From the NCBI RefSeq assembly GCF_014692515.1, contig NZ_JACOIK010000007.1:124001-188000 (forward strand): a DNA stretch of 64,000 nt, in the 5' to 3' direction. The notes under the pieces are model-generated. The model worked only from the letters and a program-made list of their open reading frames with translations. It was not told where the DNA came from and did not search any database. This DNA is from Sphingobacterium micropteri. Lineage in GTDB: Bacteria > Bacteroidota > Bacteroidia > Sphingobacteriales > Sphingobacteriaceae. Positions 26,898 through 36,571 of this stretch are shown piece after piece; position 1 is the first letter of the stretch, and the number at the start of each line of letters is the position of its first letter. The position numbers were made by a program, and so were the translations under genes.

Positions 26898-29771
26898 ATG
26901 AGCAACGTATTTTATCAAGAAAAATTTCAGGATCGCCATAACGGCCCGAGGGCAGAAGAGGCACAGGAAATGCTAAGCTATTTAGGAGTACAATCCTTGG
27001 ATCAGCTTATTGAGCAGGCAGTTCCCAGCCAGATTAGGTTGAAAAAATCACTGGCCTTGCCAGCAGCCTTGAGCGAACAAGCTTATCTAGCCAAAATCCA
27101 GCGTATTGCTGACAAAAATAAAGTCTTTAAGTCCTATATCGGGCAAGGCTATTATGATGTGACGGTCCCTGCTGTTATTCAGCGCAACGTATTGGAAAAT
27201 CCGGGATGGTATACCCAGTATACGCCTTATCAAGCAGAAATAGCCCAAGGGCGTTTACAAGCCTTATTAAATTTCCAGACAGCGGTATCAGATTTGACCG
27301 GACTGGAAATTGCGAATGCTTCCCTATTGGATGAAGCTACCGCTGCTGCTGAAGCCATGTTTATGCTATACAGTGCGCGTAAAAATAAAACGGCAAATGT
27401 ATTTTTGGTAACGCCCAATATCTATCCGCAAACATTGGATGTACTTCAGACAAGAGCGGTTCCCTTTGGTGTGGAGATCCTTGTGGCTGATTTGGAAGAA
27501 AAAAACTTGACCGAAGATATATTCGCCGCGCTTATTCAGTATCCGGCCGCTGATGGTACGATTACGGATTATACCAATTTTGCAGCAGCAGCTCACGATA
27601 AAAATATCATGGTATGTGCCGTAGCCGATTTGATGTCCTTGGCGTTGCTAACTCCTCCAGGAGAATGGGGTGCTGATGTCGTTGTGGGAAATTCCCAGCG
27701 TTTTGGTGTGCCGATGGGGTTCGGAGGCCCACATGCTGCTTTTTTCGCAACAAAAGAAGCGTATAAGCGGAATATCCCTGGGCGGATTATTGGTGTTACT
27801 TCTGATGCTAGTGGTAATTATGCATTACGTATGGCATTGCAGACACGTGAACAGCATATCCGACGGGATAAAGCTTCATCTAATATTTGTACCGCACAAG
27901 CTTTGTTGGCGATTATGGCATCTTTCTATGCCGTATATCACGGTCCGCAAGGGGTGAAAAATATAGCCACACGTATTAATGACCTAACTAAATTATTGGA
28001 TAGGGCGTTGCAGAAACTTGGTTACGAGCAGATCAACAAAACATATTTTGATACGTTGCGCATCGTGGTGGGTGATCAAGTTGGTGCATTGAAAGCAGAA
28101 GCACTTAACAATGAATTGAATTTCTTCTACCAAGAAGGTATCGTTGGTATTTCCCTTGATGAAACCACAACTTTTGAAAACGTAGAAACGATGGTAAAGG
28201 TTTTTGCCAAAATCAAGGGAAAATCTTGGAACGATGTTGAGTTGCGTAGCTTGGTCAATCAACTAGCGCCTTCTATTCCATCTGAAGCCGTACGTACCTC
28301 TCCTTATCTTACCCATCCGGTTTTTAACAGCTACCACTCCGAGAGTGAAATGCTTCGGTATATCAAATCTTTGGAAGCGAAAGATCTATCGTTATGTCAT
28401 TCCATGATCCCACTAGGCTCTTGTACGATGAAGCTCAATGCAACGACCGAGATGTTGCCGCTGACATGGGCACATTTTGGAGGCTTGCATCCGTTTGCTC
28501 CTGCTGACCAGACATCCGGTTACATGCAGCTCATCAATGAATTAAACGACTGGTTATGCGAAATCACCGGATTTGCGAAGATGTCATTTCAACCGAACTC
28601 GGGTGCACAGGGAGAATACGCTGGTTTGATGGTGATTCGAGCATATCATGAAAGCCGTGGTGAAGCACATCGCAATGTATGTTTGATTCCGGCTTCGGCA
28701 CATGGAACAAATCCGGCCTCCGCATCTATGGCGGGGTTGAAAGTTGTTGTTGTCAAATGTGATGCATATGGTAATATCGATGTAGCCGATCTTCGGACAA
28801 AAGCACAAGAGCATGCGGCATCCTTAAATTCCTTGATGGTTACTTACCCTTCAACCCACGGTGTTTTTGAAGAATCAATTATCGAAATATGTGAAATTGT
28901 TCACCAAAACGGTGGGCAAGTATATATGGACGGCGCAAATATGAATGCGCAAGTAGGTTTGACCAGTCCAGGTTTTATTGGAGCAGATGTGTGCCACTTA
29001 AACTTGCATAAGACTTTTTGTATTCCGCACGGTGGTGGTGGACCCGGTATGGGGCCAATTGGTGTAGCAACACACTTAGTGCCGTTCTTGCCAAACCATG
29101 AGGTTGTGGAAATCTCCGGCGAACAAGGTATTTCTGCGGTATCCGCAGCGCCTTTTGGATCAGCATCTATTTTAACCATATCATATGCATACATTGCAAT
29201 GATGGGCGGTGATGGACTAACCGATGCGACGAAGACCGCTATCTTAAATGCGAATTATATCAAGGCACGTTTGGAAAGTCATTATCCGGTATTGTATGCA
29301 GGAGCAAACGGGCGCTGTGCACACGAGATGATATTGGATTGTCGGACGTTCAAAAGTGTCGGAATTGAAGTGGGGGATATTGCGAAACGTTTAATGGATT
29401 ATGGTTTCCACGCACCAACAGTGTCTTTCCCAGTAGCAGGTACACTGATGGTAGAACCTACGGAATCGGAATCTAAAGCAGAGCTAGATCGGTTTTGTGA
29501 GGCCTTGATTGCCATCCGTACGGAAATCGCTGCGATAGAAGCCGGCAACGTGGATCAAAAAGAGAATGTATTGAAACATGCGCCTCATACTGCGGAGGTT
29601 GTTTCTGCTGATGAATGGGATAGGCCATACAGCCGCCAAACAGCAGCTTATCCGCTTCCTTACGTAAAATTGAACAAATTTTGGCCTTCGGTAGGACGTG
29701 TGAATGACTCGCAGGGGGATAGAACATTGATTTGTTCATGCCCTCCTATAGAGGAATATGCTAAAGCTTAG
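26898..29771 (+). CDS. gcvP: Glycine dehydrogenase (decarboxylating), P protein
   Basis: 957 residues, the single-chain fused form. PLP-dependent decarboxylation of glycine onto the lipoyl arm of GcvH. N-terminal half has the usual FLGPG-less start [33 protein letters not shown] and [17 protein letters not shown]; the C-terminal half carries the PLP lysine in [17 protein letters not shown] (Lys705), preceded by [10 protein letters not shown] and [10 protein letters not shown]. Its own promoter and terminator make it monocistronic. Partner gcvT is about 12 kb upstream. Confidence 0.98.
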   Translation: MSNVFYQEKFQDRHNGPRAEEAQEMLSYLGVQSLDQLIEQAVPSQIRLKKSLALPAALSEQAYLAKIQRIADKNKVFKSYIGQGYYDVTVPAVIQRNVLENPGWYTQYTPYQAEIAQGRLQALLNFQTAVSDLTGLEIANASLLDEATAAAEAMFMLYSARKNKTANVFLVTPNIYPQTLDVLQTRAVPFGVEILVADLEEKNLTEDIFAALIQYPAADGTITDYTNFAAAAHDKNIMVCAVADLMSLALLTPPGEWGADVVVGNSQRFGVPMGFGGPHAAFFATKEAYKRNIPGRIIGVTSDASGNYALRMALQTREQHIRRDKASSNICTAQALLAIMASFYAVYHGPQGVKNIATRINDLTKLLDRALQKLGYEQINKTYFDTLRIVVGDQVGALKAEALNNELNFFYQEGIVGISLDETTTFENVETMVKVFAKIKGKSWNDVELRSLVNQLAPSIPSEAVRTSPYLTHPVFNSYHSESEMLRYIKSLEAKDLSLCHSMIPLGSCTMKLNATTEMLPLTWAHFGGLHPFAPADQTSGYMQLINELNDWLCEITGFAKMSFQPNSGAQGEYAGLMVIRAYHESRGEAHRNVCLIPASAHGTNPASASMAGLKVVVVKCDAYGNIDVADLRTKAQEHAASLNSLMVTYPSTHGVFEESIIEICEIVHQNGGQVYMDGANMNAQVGLTSPGFIGADVCHLNLHKTFCIPHGGGGPGMGPIGVATHLVPFLPNHEVVEISGEQGISAVSAAPFGSASILTISYAYIAMMGGDGLTDATKTAILNANYIKARLESHYPVLYAGANGRCAHEMILDCRTFKSVGIEVGDIAKRLMDYGFHAPTVSFPVAGTLMVEPTESESKAELDRFCEALIAIRTEIAAIEAGNVDQKENVLKHAPHTAEVVSADEWDRPYSRQTAAYPLPYVKLNKFWPSVGRVNDSQGDRTLICSCPPIEEYAKA

Positions 29772-29800
29772 GACGCGCTGTGCGAGAAAACTTAAACTAT

Positions 29801-29834
29801 ACTCCTGTGATTTTATAATTGCAGGAGTTTTTTT
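29801..29834 (+). terminator. Terminator of gcvP
   Basis: ACTCCTG (29801-29807) pairs with CAGGAGT (29822-29828), then TTTTTT. Confidence 0.85.
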
Positions 29835-29896
29835 ATTTTAGAGAAGACTTTATTCTTTTATCGAAGGCTAGAGGCAAATAACAAGATCTAAAGAAT

Positions 29897-30730
29897 ATGC
29901 AACAACGTACAAAAAATATTGCTATCTTTCTATTAGGCTGCACCATTTTACTGTCGTCTTGCGGAGGGGGGAAATATGCGGCAACGGAAAAAATCTATAA
30001 GCAAAAAGCCAAGGAGTTTGCAGAATTATATAGCGAATCTCCGGTAACGGAACAATTAGAAAGGGTTATCGTAGGGGAAAAGGAGTGGATTGCCTCGGTT
30101 AATTTTGGGGTTCGAAAACCGAATTATGTTATTCTTCATCATACAGCACAAAATTCTACGGAACAAACGGTCAGAACTTTTCACAACCAGAAAGTAGGCG
30201 TCAGTTCACACTATGTGATCGGGCGTGATGGAAAAGTTATACAGATGGTGAACGATTTGTATAGGGGGCACCATGCTGGTATAAGCAGATGGGGAAATGA
30301 TACTGATCTTAATTCATCATCTATTGGTATAGAGTTAGATAATAATGGGACGACAGACCCTTGGCCGGATATGCAAATTAATGCGTTGATTAGTTTATTA
30401 CACTCTCTAAAAGAGACCTACAAAATTCCGCAGGCAAATTTTATCGGACACATGGATGTTTCGCCTGGTAGGAAGATCGACCCATCCCGCTTTCCTTGGA
30501 AAAAGTTAGCAGATCAGGGTTTTGGATTTTGGTACGATGATAATCTAGAAACTCCCCCGGAAGATTTTGATCCGAAATTGGCATTGCGGATTATTGGATA
30601 TAATATAACAAATTTGGACGCTGCCATTAAGGCATTTAAAATTCATTATATTCAGGAAGAGACAACTACTGCTGTTTTGAATGCAGAAGAATTGAAAATT
30701 CTGTATGCTATCTTTAAAAAATATCTTTAA
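29897..30730 (+). CDS. N-acetylmuramoyl-L-alanine amidase lipoprotein (Amidase_2)
   Basis: 277 residues. Lipoprotein signal with lipobox LLSSC (Cys22). The amidase domain has zinc ligands His81 (VILHHTAQ), His185 (FIGHMDVSPG) and Asp195 (KIDP), in the spacing known for AmpD/AmiD, and Glu146 in SSIGIELDN. It would cut the bond between MurNAc and the stem peptide, in wall recycling or remodelling, from an outer- or inner-membrane anchor. The C-terminal ~70 residues form a helical, peptidoglycan-binding-like extension. It stands alone, facing the gene downstream. Confidence 0.93.
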   Translation: MQQRTKNIAIFLLGCTILLSSCGGGKYAATEKIYKQKAKEFAELYSESPVTEQLERVIVGEKEWIASVNFGVRKPNYVILHHTAQNSTEQTVRTFHNQKVGVSSHYVIGRDGKVIQMVNDLYRGHHAGISRWGNDTDLNSSSIGIELDNNGTTDPWPDMQINALISLLHSLKETYKIPQANFIGHMDVSPGRKIDPSRFPWKKLADQGFGFWYDDNLETPPEDFDPKLALRIIGYNITNLDAAIKAFKIHYIQEETTTAVLNAEELKILYAIFKKYL

Positions 30731-30742
30731 TCTCTTTCGCGA

Positions 30743-32056
30743 CTATACCGTTTTCACAAATTTCTCGTCGTAGTTCTCAATATCGACGATATAATTGTTC
30801 TGTACCAAGAAATCGAACAGAGGTTTGGCTTCTTCGGCTACGGGCATATTCCGGGAAGTAATAATTTCATTGGTCTTCTTATCTAGGTAAGGATAAGCGT
30901 ATAACTTTACATCCTTGCTAAACATCCCCGAGATGTAAGAAAGTAATTCGTTGGTGTAGACCTCTTTGTTATAATTATCGGTATTGAAAATATTCTTTAA
31001 GTTGGATGTGTTGGTTGCTATACCTACATGTTTGGGCTTGAATGTTTGGATAAATTCCGCCAGGTGATTATTGCGCCGGAAGTTTGAAACCATAATATTA
31101 TTGCCGGTTGAACAAAGGTATTCAGCACGTTCCGCAAAATAAGTGAGATCCTCAGTCGTTATTCTATTTTCTTCATCCAGTACATTACCCATCAGCACCT
31201 CGATTAAAACGATGGTGTCTGTTGCTGTACCTCCCGTGTTCTTTTTGAATTGTTCTACAGCGAGGTTGAAGAGGTCGAAGTTCGGGTTGGATTTCTGGCG
31301 ATATTTGGTGCGTAGAATGATGATATTTTTTTTGTACAGGTAATCTTTAATTTGTGCCGCATGGGCATCGGGTTTGAAAATGGCAGCTTGTGCAAACCCT
31401 TTGGCAATGAGATAAAGATTGAGCAATCTTTCGTTAGCATGTTCAAAAACGGGACCTGAAACTTTGACCAAGTCGATTTCTACGGATCCGATAGACAGAT
31501 TGTCTACCAAGGACTCAATCATCGTTTGTGGATTCTCCGCATAGTAATACGCTGCAAAAATGAGATTGACCCCTAAAATACCTAGTACTTTGCTCTGTAG
31601 ACGTGAATCACTGTCCAATAAGCGGACGTGGATAACGATGTCATTGACCGGTCCATCTACTTCATGTTGAAAGCGTATACCAATCCATCCGTGCGGGTCA
31701 TTAGTTTTGGTGAAATTAAGCGTGGTGACGGTATTGGCAAAAGCAAAGAATGTTTTTGATTTGTATTTTTCACCTTGTAAGCGTTCGGTCAATAAATTAA
31801 ACTCGTGGGTGAGCATTTTTTTAACACGTGTACGGCTTACATAACGTCCCGACTCCTCGACGCCATAGATAGCATCGCTAAAGGCCATGTCGTAAGCTGA
31901 CATCGTTTTTGCAATAGTTCCCGAAGCAGCCCCGGCACCAAAAAAGTTGCGTGCCACTTCCTGTCCCGCACCGATTTCAGCAAAGGTGCCATAAATATCG
32001 GGGTTGAGGTTAATTTTTAATGCTTTTCGCTTTGTTTCAAAAATCTCTCTTGCCAT
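30743..32056 (-). CDS. Conserved protein of unknown function (often misannotated)
   Basis: 437 residues, no signal peptide or membrane segment, so cytosolic. Distinctive block near the N-terminus: TFAEIGAGQEVARNFFGAG and SGTIAKTMSAYDMAFSDAIYG. I recognise the family as widespread in Bacteroidota and cyanobacteria; I recall its members being given unrelated names (adenylyltransferase, TonB receptor), none supported by motifs visible here. I see no HxGH, Walker or other nucleotide-binding signature. It is 71 bases downstream of the Nudix gene, possibly the last gene of that run. Confidence 0.7.
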   Translation of the reverse strand: MAREIFETKRKALKINLNPDIYGTFAEIGAGQEVARNFFGAGAASGTIAKTMSAYDMAFSDAIYGVEESGRYVSRTRVKKMLTHEFNLLTERLQGEKYKSKTFFAFANTVTTLNFTKTNDPHGWIGIRFQHEVDGPVNDIVIHVRLLDSDSRLQSKVLGILGVNLIFAAYYYAENPQTMIESLVDNLSIGSVEIDLVKVSGPVFEHANERLLNLYLIAKGFAQAAIFKPDAHAAQIKDYLYKKNIIILRTKYRQKSNPNFDLFNLAVEQFKKNTGGTATDTIVLIEVLMGNVLDEENRITTEDLTYFAERAEYLCSTGNNIMVSNFRRNNHLAEFIQTFKPKHVGIATNTSNLKNIFNTDNYNKEVYTNELLSYISGMFSKDVKLYAYPYLDKKTNEIITSRNMPVAEEAKPLFDFLVQNNYIVDIENYDEKFVKTV

Positions 32057-32127
32057 ATAGCAAAGATATAAAAATCTTGAATATTATTCGGCTCTGAGGC
32101 TTGTTTTAAAAATAAAATTGGGTTTTG

Positions 32128-32673
32128 CTAAAGCAAACCCAATTTTTGAAAAGAATAAAAAAGAGCAGAAGTGTGTAAAGCCTGGCCTATTTTATTGTCA
32201 AAAAGGAACTGTTTGGCCTCTTCTATCCCCATAATAACAACCTCAATATCTTCGGAGCTATCCAACTGTTGTTCTTGAATTTTCTTTCCTCCCTTAAGTA
32301 CATAAGTATAGGTCAAATTTCCACTCGTTGCTGGATTAGCATATAGCTTACAGATATATTCCATAGAAGTAAAGACGTAGCCCGTTTCTTCCAAAAGCTC
32401 CCGACGGGCAGCTTCCTCGAGATCTTCTCCATCCTCGACGACACCGGCAGGAAGCTCCACCATAATTTCGTCCGCCCCGTGTCGGTATTGACGGACAAAC
32501 AACAGTTGGTCGTCTTCCGTAAAAGCAACCATATTGACCCAGGTGGGATACTCTAAGACATAATACTCGTCTTTGATATTCCCATTAGGAAGTTGTAGTT
32601 TATCAACACGCAATGTTGCCCAAGGACGCTGTATAATATACCTAGAATCTAGTAAGGTCCATTTCTTCATCAT
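32128..32673 (-). CDS. Nudix hydrolase, ADP-ribose-pyrophosphatase-like
   Basis: 181 residues. Complete Nudix box G77-x5-E83-x7-R91-E-L-x-E-E-x-G98-Y, preceded by the ADPRase-type PTWVNMVAF and FVRQYRHGADEIMVELPAG. It hydrolyses a nucleoside diphosphate linked to another moiety, most likely ADP-sugars. The ATG shares a base with the TGA of the phosphohexomutase gene (TGATG), so the two are translationally coupled; this points to sugar-nucleotide housekeeping. Confidence 0.92.
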   Translation of the reverse strand: MMKKWTLLDSRYIIQRPWATLRVDKLQLPNGNIKDEYYVLEYPTWVNMVAFTEDDQLLFVRQYRHGADEIMVELPAGVVEDGEDLEEAARRELLEETGYVFTSMEYICKLYANPATSGNLTYTYVLKGGKKIQEQQLDSSEDIEVVIMGIEEAKQFLFDNKIGQALHTSALFYSFQKLGLL

Positions 32674-34409
32674 CAATCTTTTACAATATCAGCCATGATA
32701 TTTTTTACTTTATCCTCCAGCTTTATAAGTACTTGCTCGTATGCATCGCTGGAGGCTAACTCTTCTTTCACGGAACAATAAAACTTAATTTTAGGTTCGG
32801 TGCCTGATGGTCTTGCGGAAATAACATCGCCGTCAACCGTAATGAACTGAAGTACATCTGATTTCGGTAAATCTATAGGTGTTTTTGTTCCATCGGCTAA
32901 TACATGCGCAATACTAGTGGAATAATCACGAATCTCTTTAACCTTTATACCACCTAATGACTGTGGAGGATTGGCGCGTAGATCTGCCATCATCTGCTTG
33001 ATTTCGTCGGCACCTGCTTTTCCTTTCTTGGTAAGTGAGATCAGTTTTTCTTGATAGAAACCATAGTTTTCGTAAAGTTCCAACAATACTTCGAATACCG
33101 TTTTCCCTTGTGTTTTGAAGTAAGCGGCCATTTCAGCGATAAAAGCACAGGCATTTACGGCGTCTTTGTCTCGAACTAAATCGCCAACCAGGAATCCATA
33201 ACTTTCTTCGCCGCCAACCAGATAGTTCTCTTTTCCCTCCAGTTTCGTCATCACTTCGCCAATGAATTTAAACCCGGTCAGGGTTTCATAATTTTTCACA
33301 CCGAAGCTATCGCCAATGTCGGTCATAAGGTTGGATGTTACGATGGTTTTCACGATAAAATCGTTATCCTGCAGATCGCCTTTTTCTTTTTTAGACGATA
33401 GTACGTAATAAATGAGTAAGCTGCCAATCTGATTCCCGTTTAATAACTGCATTTCACCGTTGTGGTTCTTTACAGCTAAACCAACGCGATCTGCATCGGG
33501 ATCGGTTGCCATGACTACGTCTGCGTCTAGTGCCTGTCCCTTTTGTTTCGCCATCGTCATCGCCTCTTCCTCTTCAGGGTTCGGATAGATGACTGTTGGA
33601 AAGTTTCCGTCCGATTTGATTTGTTCCTCTACGACCTGTACATTCGTGAAACCCCAGGCAGAAAGCATTTTGGGGACGATTATACCTGTTCCATGAATAG
33701 GGGAGAAGACTATTTTCAGGTCTTTTTGGGCAGACACTGCTTCCGGATGTATGCTTAATTTTTTATTCTCTTCAATATAGATTCTATCAAAATCCTCCTC
33801 CACGAGCGTAATATTATGGCTGTCGCGCTCAAATTTAATGTCGTTCACGGATTGTATGGCATTGACCTCATGGATTACATTTTTATCATGAGGTGCCACC
33901 AACTGTCCGCCATCGTTCCAATAGGCCTTGTATCCATTGTACTCCTTTGGATTGTGCGATGCGGTCAACATAACCCCTCCTTGACACTTAAAATGCCGAA
34001 CAGCAAAGGAAAGCATCGGGGTAGGACGCAGCTCTTTAAATAAATAAACATGGATTCCGTTTGCCGAGAAAACATCTGCAACCAAATGACCCAATTCTTG
34101 CGAATTATTCCGACAATCATAACTTACCGCTACGTTAATCGTTTGATTTGGAAACTGTTTCTTTAAATAATTTGCGAGGCCCTGTGTTGCTTTTCCGATG
34201 GTATATTTGTTGATTCGGTTTGATCCCACCCCCATGATGCCACGTAAACCGCCTGTTCCAAACTCTAATTCTCTGTAAAAAGCATCTATAAGTTCTGTTT
34301 CTTCATTGTTGTCAACAAGTTTCTGTACTTGTGCAACCGTATCATCATCGTATTCTGTGCCGAGCCATTGCTGAATACGGTTTCCTGTTTCGTTGTCTAT
34401 ATTATTCAT
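32673..34409 (-). CDS. Phosphohexomutase (phosphoglucomutase/phosphomannomutase family)
   Basis: 578 residues, the long PGM2-like bacterial form. Catalytic phosphoserine in TASHNPKEYNGYK (Ser151), metal site DPDADRVG, sugar-binding GGEESYGF and phosphate-binding RPSGTEPKIKFY near the C-terminus, plus the N-terminal ELEFGTGGLRGIMG. It interconverts 1- and 6-phosphates of glucose (or mannose, or acts on ribose-type sugars). The usual name would be pgm/pgcA but the preferred sugar is not visible. Coupled to the Nudix gene downstream. Confidence 0.94.
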   Translation of the reverse strand: MNNIDNETGNRIQQWLGTEYDDDTVAQVQKLVDNNEETELIDAFYRELEFGTGGLRGIMGVGSNRINKYTIGKATQGLANYLKKQFPNQTINVAVSYDCRNNSQELGHLVADVFSANGIHVYLFKELRPTPMLSFAVRHFKCQGGVMLTASHNPKEYNGYKAYWNDGGQLVAPHDKNVIHEVNAIQSVNDIKFERDSHNITLVEEDFDRIYIEENKKLSIHPEAVSAQKDLKIVFSPIHGTGIIVPKMLSAWGFTNVQVVEEQIKSDGNFPTVIYPNPEEEEAMTMAKQKGQALDADVVMATDPDADRVGLAVKNHNGEMQLLNGNQIGSLLIYYVLSSKKEKGDLQDNDFIVKTIVTSNLMTDIGDSFGVKNYETLTGFKFIGEVMTKLEGKENYLVGGEESYGFLVGDLVRDKDAVNACAFIAEMAAYFKTQGKTVFEVLLELYENYGFYQEKLISLTKKGKAGADEIKQMMADLRANPPQSLGGIKVKEIRDYSTSIAHVLADGTKTPIDLPKSDVLQFITVDGDVISARPSGTEPKIKFYCSVKEELASSDAYEQVLIKLEDKVKNIMADIVKD

Positions 34410-34454
34410 ATTGTAAAATTATTCAAATTTTAAGGTTATTCTGTAAAAAATCTT

Positions 34455-35084
34455 TTAGGCATCACAACCCGCATAAGCGCGGTCAAGCACAAATATATAC
34501 CATTTATTGTCATATTTTTTAACGTGAAAAATCAGATGTTCGTTTTTGGCTACTATGACACGAAATGTATCGTTTTCTAATTGTTTGATTTTCGCCAATT
34601 CATCATCACCTATACCCTTAAATTCACGATCAAAAGTTGCAATGGTGGTTAGTTGATTTGCCTGAGAAGTGGTATCACAAAAAAAACCGAGTTTATCCCA
34701 TTTTTCTTCGCCGCAATCAAAAGTAGGAAGGTTCTCAAATGTGAGTGTATAGTCATTTTCAAAGGTGTTATAGGGAAAATATTCGGGGGTTGGTCTGCCG
34801 AAATTGATGCTGTCTATTTTTTCGTAGGTATCGGCTACCCCCGGACGGTAAATAACATATAAGCCCAGATCGGGATGGATAAGGGCATTTGCTTTTTCTT
34901 GATCCTGACGAAGATAGGCTGCCGCAAAACGGGTGATGACCGCACTAATTTCCTGGGTATCTTCTGGAAAGACCGCTGTTGGTGTATCTGTCGAGTCTTT
35001 AGTATCTTCGGTCTTCTTGTTGGAAGAGGTACAGGACGTTATCAAGAGGACATAGCAACCTATAAAAATTAAAATATTTCTCAT
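34455..35084 (-). CDS. Lipoprotein of unknown function
   Basis: 209 residues. Lipobox-like LLITSCTSSNKK near residue 18 followed by a low-complexity linker rich in Asp, Thr and Lys (TEDTKDSTDTP), then an alpha/beta domain that starts with ISAVITRFAAAYLRQDQEKANALIHPDLG, the pattern of SnoaL/NTF2-like proteins. The long insertion with conserved-looking Cys (FDCGEEKWDKLGFFCD) is unusual. No function can be assigned; it may bind a small ligand in the periplasm. It lies between the crotonase and phosphohexomutase genes with ~46-base gaps. Confidence 0.65.
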   Translation of the reverse strand: MRNILIFIGCYVLLITSCTSSNKKTEDTKDSTDTPTAVFPEDTQEISAVITRFAAAYLRQDQEKANALIHPDLGLYVIYRPGVADTYEKIDSINFGRPTPEYFPYNTFENDYTLTFENLPTFDCGEEKWDKLGFFCDTTSQANQLTTIATFDREFKGIGDDELAKIKQLENDTFRVIVAKNEHLIFHVKKYDNKWYIFVLDRAYAGCDA

Positions 35085-35130
35085 CGTTATATTTTTTCAT
35101 GATGTATAAGAATACCTACAAAAGGTGTAT

Positions 35131-35898
35131 CTACTTTGTTTTTGTGAGATTTTCTATAATCGTTTTCAAGATCTGCCTCGTCGATGGTTTCCACCATTGT
35201 GTTAACATCTGCTGTACCACATCTGCTTTGTTTTCGTTGATGTGTTGCAGCAGGTGTCTGCGCATATTCAATTTTGTCGTCCCCCACGCCTGACGTTCAA
35301 ATTGTGTCCATAATTTTGCTTTTCGAGCAGCTGCAGTATGGATGCGGTCTGCCGGAACAACCTCATCAATAAGACCACTTTGTAATCCTTCGGCAGGAGA
35401 GAGAAGTTTTCCTTCTAAAAGGTATCGATAAGCTTGGGCCTGTCCTAACCATAGACTGTAGAGGTCAAAGATGCTGGGCGGGACAATCAGGCCAACGGGA
35501 ACTTCATTTAGTCCGATAATAAATTCTCCTTCTGCCATAATACGATAATCACAACAGATCGCCAAGACACATCCTCCCGCAGGTGCATGACCCGTAACAG
35601 AGGCAATGGTTGGCTTAGGAAAAGAAGCAAGCGTATATATTAAATCGATAAATGTTTCCCATAGGTTTTTTATCTGCTCTTCATTGTATTTGTATAGCGT
35701 GATAAGATCAAGTCCGGCAGAAAAAAAACCTTCTTTACCATGCAAAATAATGGCTTCCACTGCGGGATCTTCTTTCGCACGTTCCAATTCACCGATTAGT
35801 TCTTGCATCATTTCTAAATGCATCGCATTGGATTTCCCCCTGTCGAGCCCTACATAAGCGATGTGTTCGTTGGTCTGTGCTTTGATAAATTCGCCCAT
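35131..35898 (-). CDS. Enoyl-CoA hydratase/isomerase family protein
   Basis: 255 residues from the ATG giving MGEFIKAQTNEHIAYVGLDRG; the longer reading would add 16 residues rich in bulky hydrophobics. Crotonase fold: GKEGFFSAGLDLITLYKY (oxyanion-hole region) and GHAPAGGCVLAICCDYRIM. The two catalytic glutamates of classical enoyl-CoA hydratase are not evident: the second position is followed by GEFIIGLNEVPVGLIVP. It might be an isomerase or another crotonase. It opens a minus-strand run toward the lipoprotein and phosphohexomutase genes. Confidence 0.87.
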   Translation of the reverse strand: MGEFIKAQTNEHIAYVGLDRGKSNAMHLEMMQELIGELERAKEDPAVEAIILHGKEGFFSAGLDLITLYKYNEEQIKNLWETFIDLIYTLASFPKPTIASVTGHAPAGGCVLAICCDYRIMAEGEFIIGLNEVPVGLIVPPSIFDLYSLWLGQAQAYRYLLEGKLLSPAEGLQSGLIDEVVPADRIHTAAARKAKLWTQFERQAWGTTKLNMRRHLLQHINENKADVVQQMLTQWWKPSTRQILKTIIENLTKTK

Positions 35899-35987
35899 AA
35901 CATTCTTTTGTGCTATTTTATGGAAAATTACGTAAAAAACCATCAATATTATAAATAACCAGGTCGAACTTTTTAAAATAGCACATT

Positions 35988-36515
35988 ATGGCAGAATTAA
36001 CAAACGATCAAAAAGGAGGCGGTAAAGAACGCAGGAGTATTCGAAACAGACCCATGCCTAAAGTAGACTTGACAGCAATGGTTGATTTAGCGTTCCTCTT
36101 GATTACTTTTTTTATGCTCACTACCTCGCTGAATACGCCCCATCAACTGGATATCGCCATGCCGGATAAAAATAAAGGCTCTATAACGGCGCCGATTTTG
36201 CTGAGTGAAGATCGGGTGTTGAACCTTCTGTTAGGCGAGAACAATGAATTAACATACTACCGGGGTACAGCCGACTCGCCGAAGTCTAGTCCACAAAAAG
36301 TAGCATATGGAAAGCTGGGTTTAGGAGAGCTGCTAGCGAAGACGGCTTTTGATGTGAAACAAGCGACGAACGGACAGGATATTATTGTGCTGATTAAACC
36401 AGGTGAAGGGTCGATAGCGCGAAATCTTGTGGACGCAGTAGATGCTGTACAACGCGCAGCAATTGGTCGCTATATGATTACGAAGATTAGCGATGTGGAA
36501 AAAGCGATGATGTGA
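35988..36515 (+). CDS. ExbD/TolR-family protein, solitary
   Basis: 175 residues. N-terminal basic tail (RRSIRNRPMPKVDL), one transmembrane segment (about 30-47) with the proton-relay Asp33 in AMVDLAFLLITFFML, then a periplasmic domain with the Bacteroidota-type GKLGLGELLAKTAF and VLIKPGEGSIARNLVDAVDAV. ExbD works with ExbB and TonB in powering outer-membrane transport, but no ExbB or TonB gene is adjacent. It is divergent from the crotonase gene. A long hairpin follows the stop. Confidence 0.92.
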   Translation: MAELTNDQKGGGKERRSIRNRPMPKVDLTAMVDLAFLLITFFMLTTSLNTPHQLDIAMPDKNKGSITAPILLSEDRVLNLLLGENNELTYYRGTADSPKSSPQKVAYGKLGLGELLAKTAFDVKQATNGQDIIVLIKPGEGSIARNLVDAVDAVQRAAIGRYMITKISDVEKAMM

Positions 36516-36517
36516 CA

Positions 36518-36561
36518 ATAGCGATCTGCAATAAATATATTTTCTTATTGCAGATTGCTAT
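36518..36561. terminator. Long hairpin between convergent exbD and MG2/plug gene
   Basis: A 17-bp stem (36518-36534 with 36545-36561, one G-T pair) around a 10-base loop. It lies between two converging stops, so it probably ends both transcripts; the T-run is poor on either side. Confidence 0.6.
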
Positions 36562-36571
36562 AATACTATTT

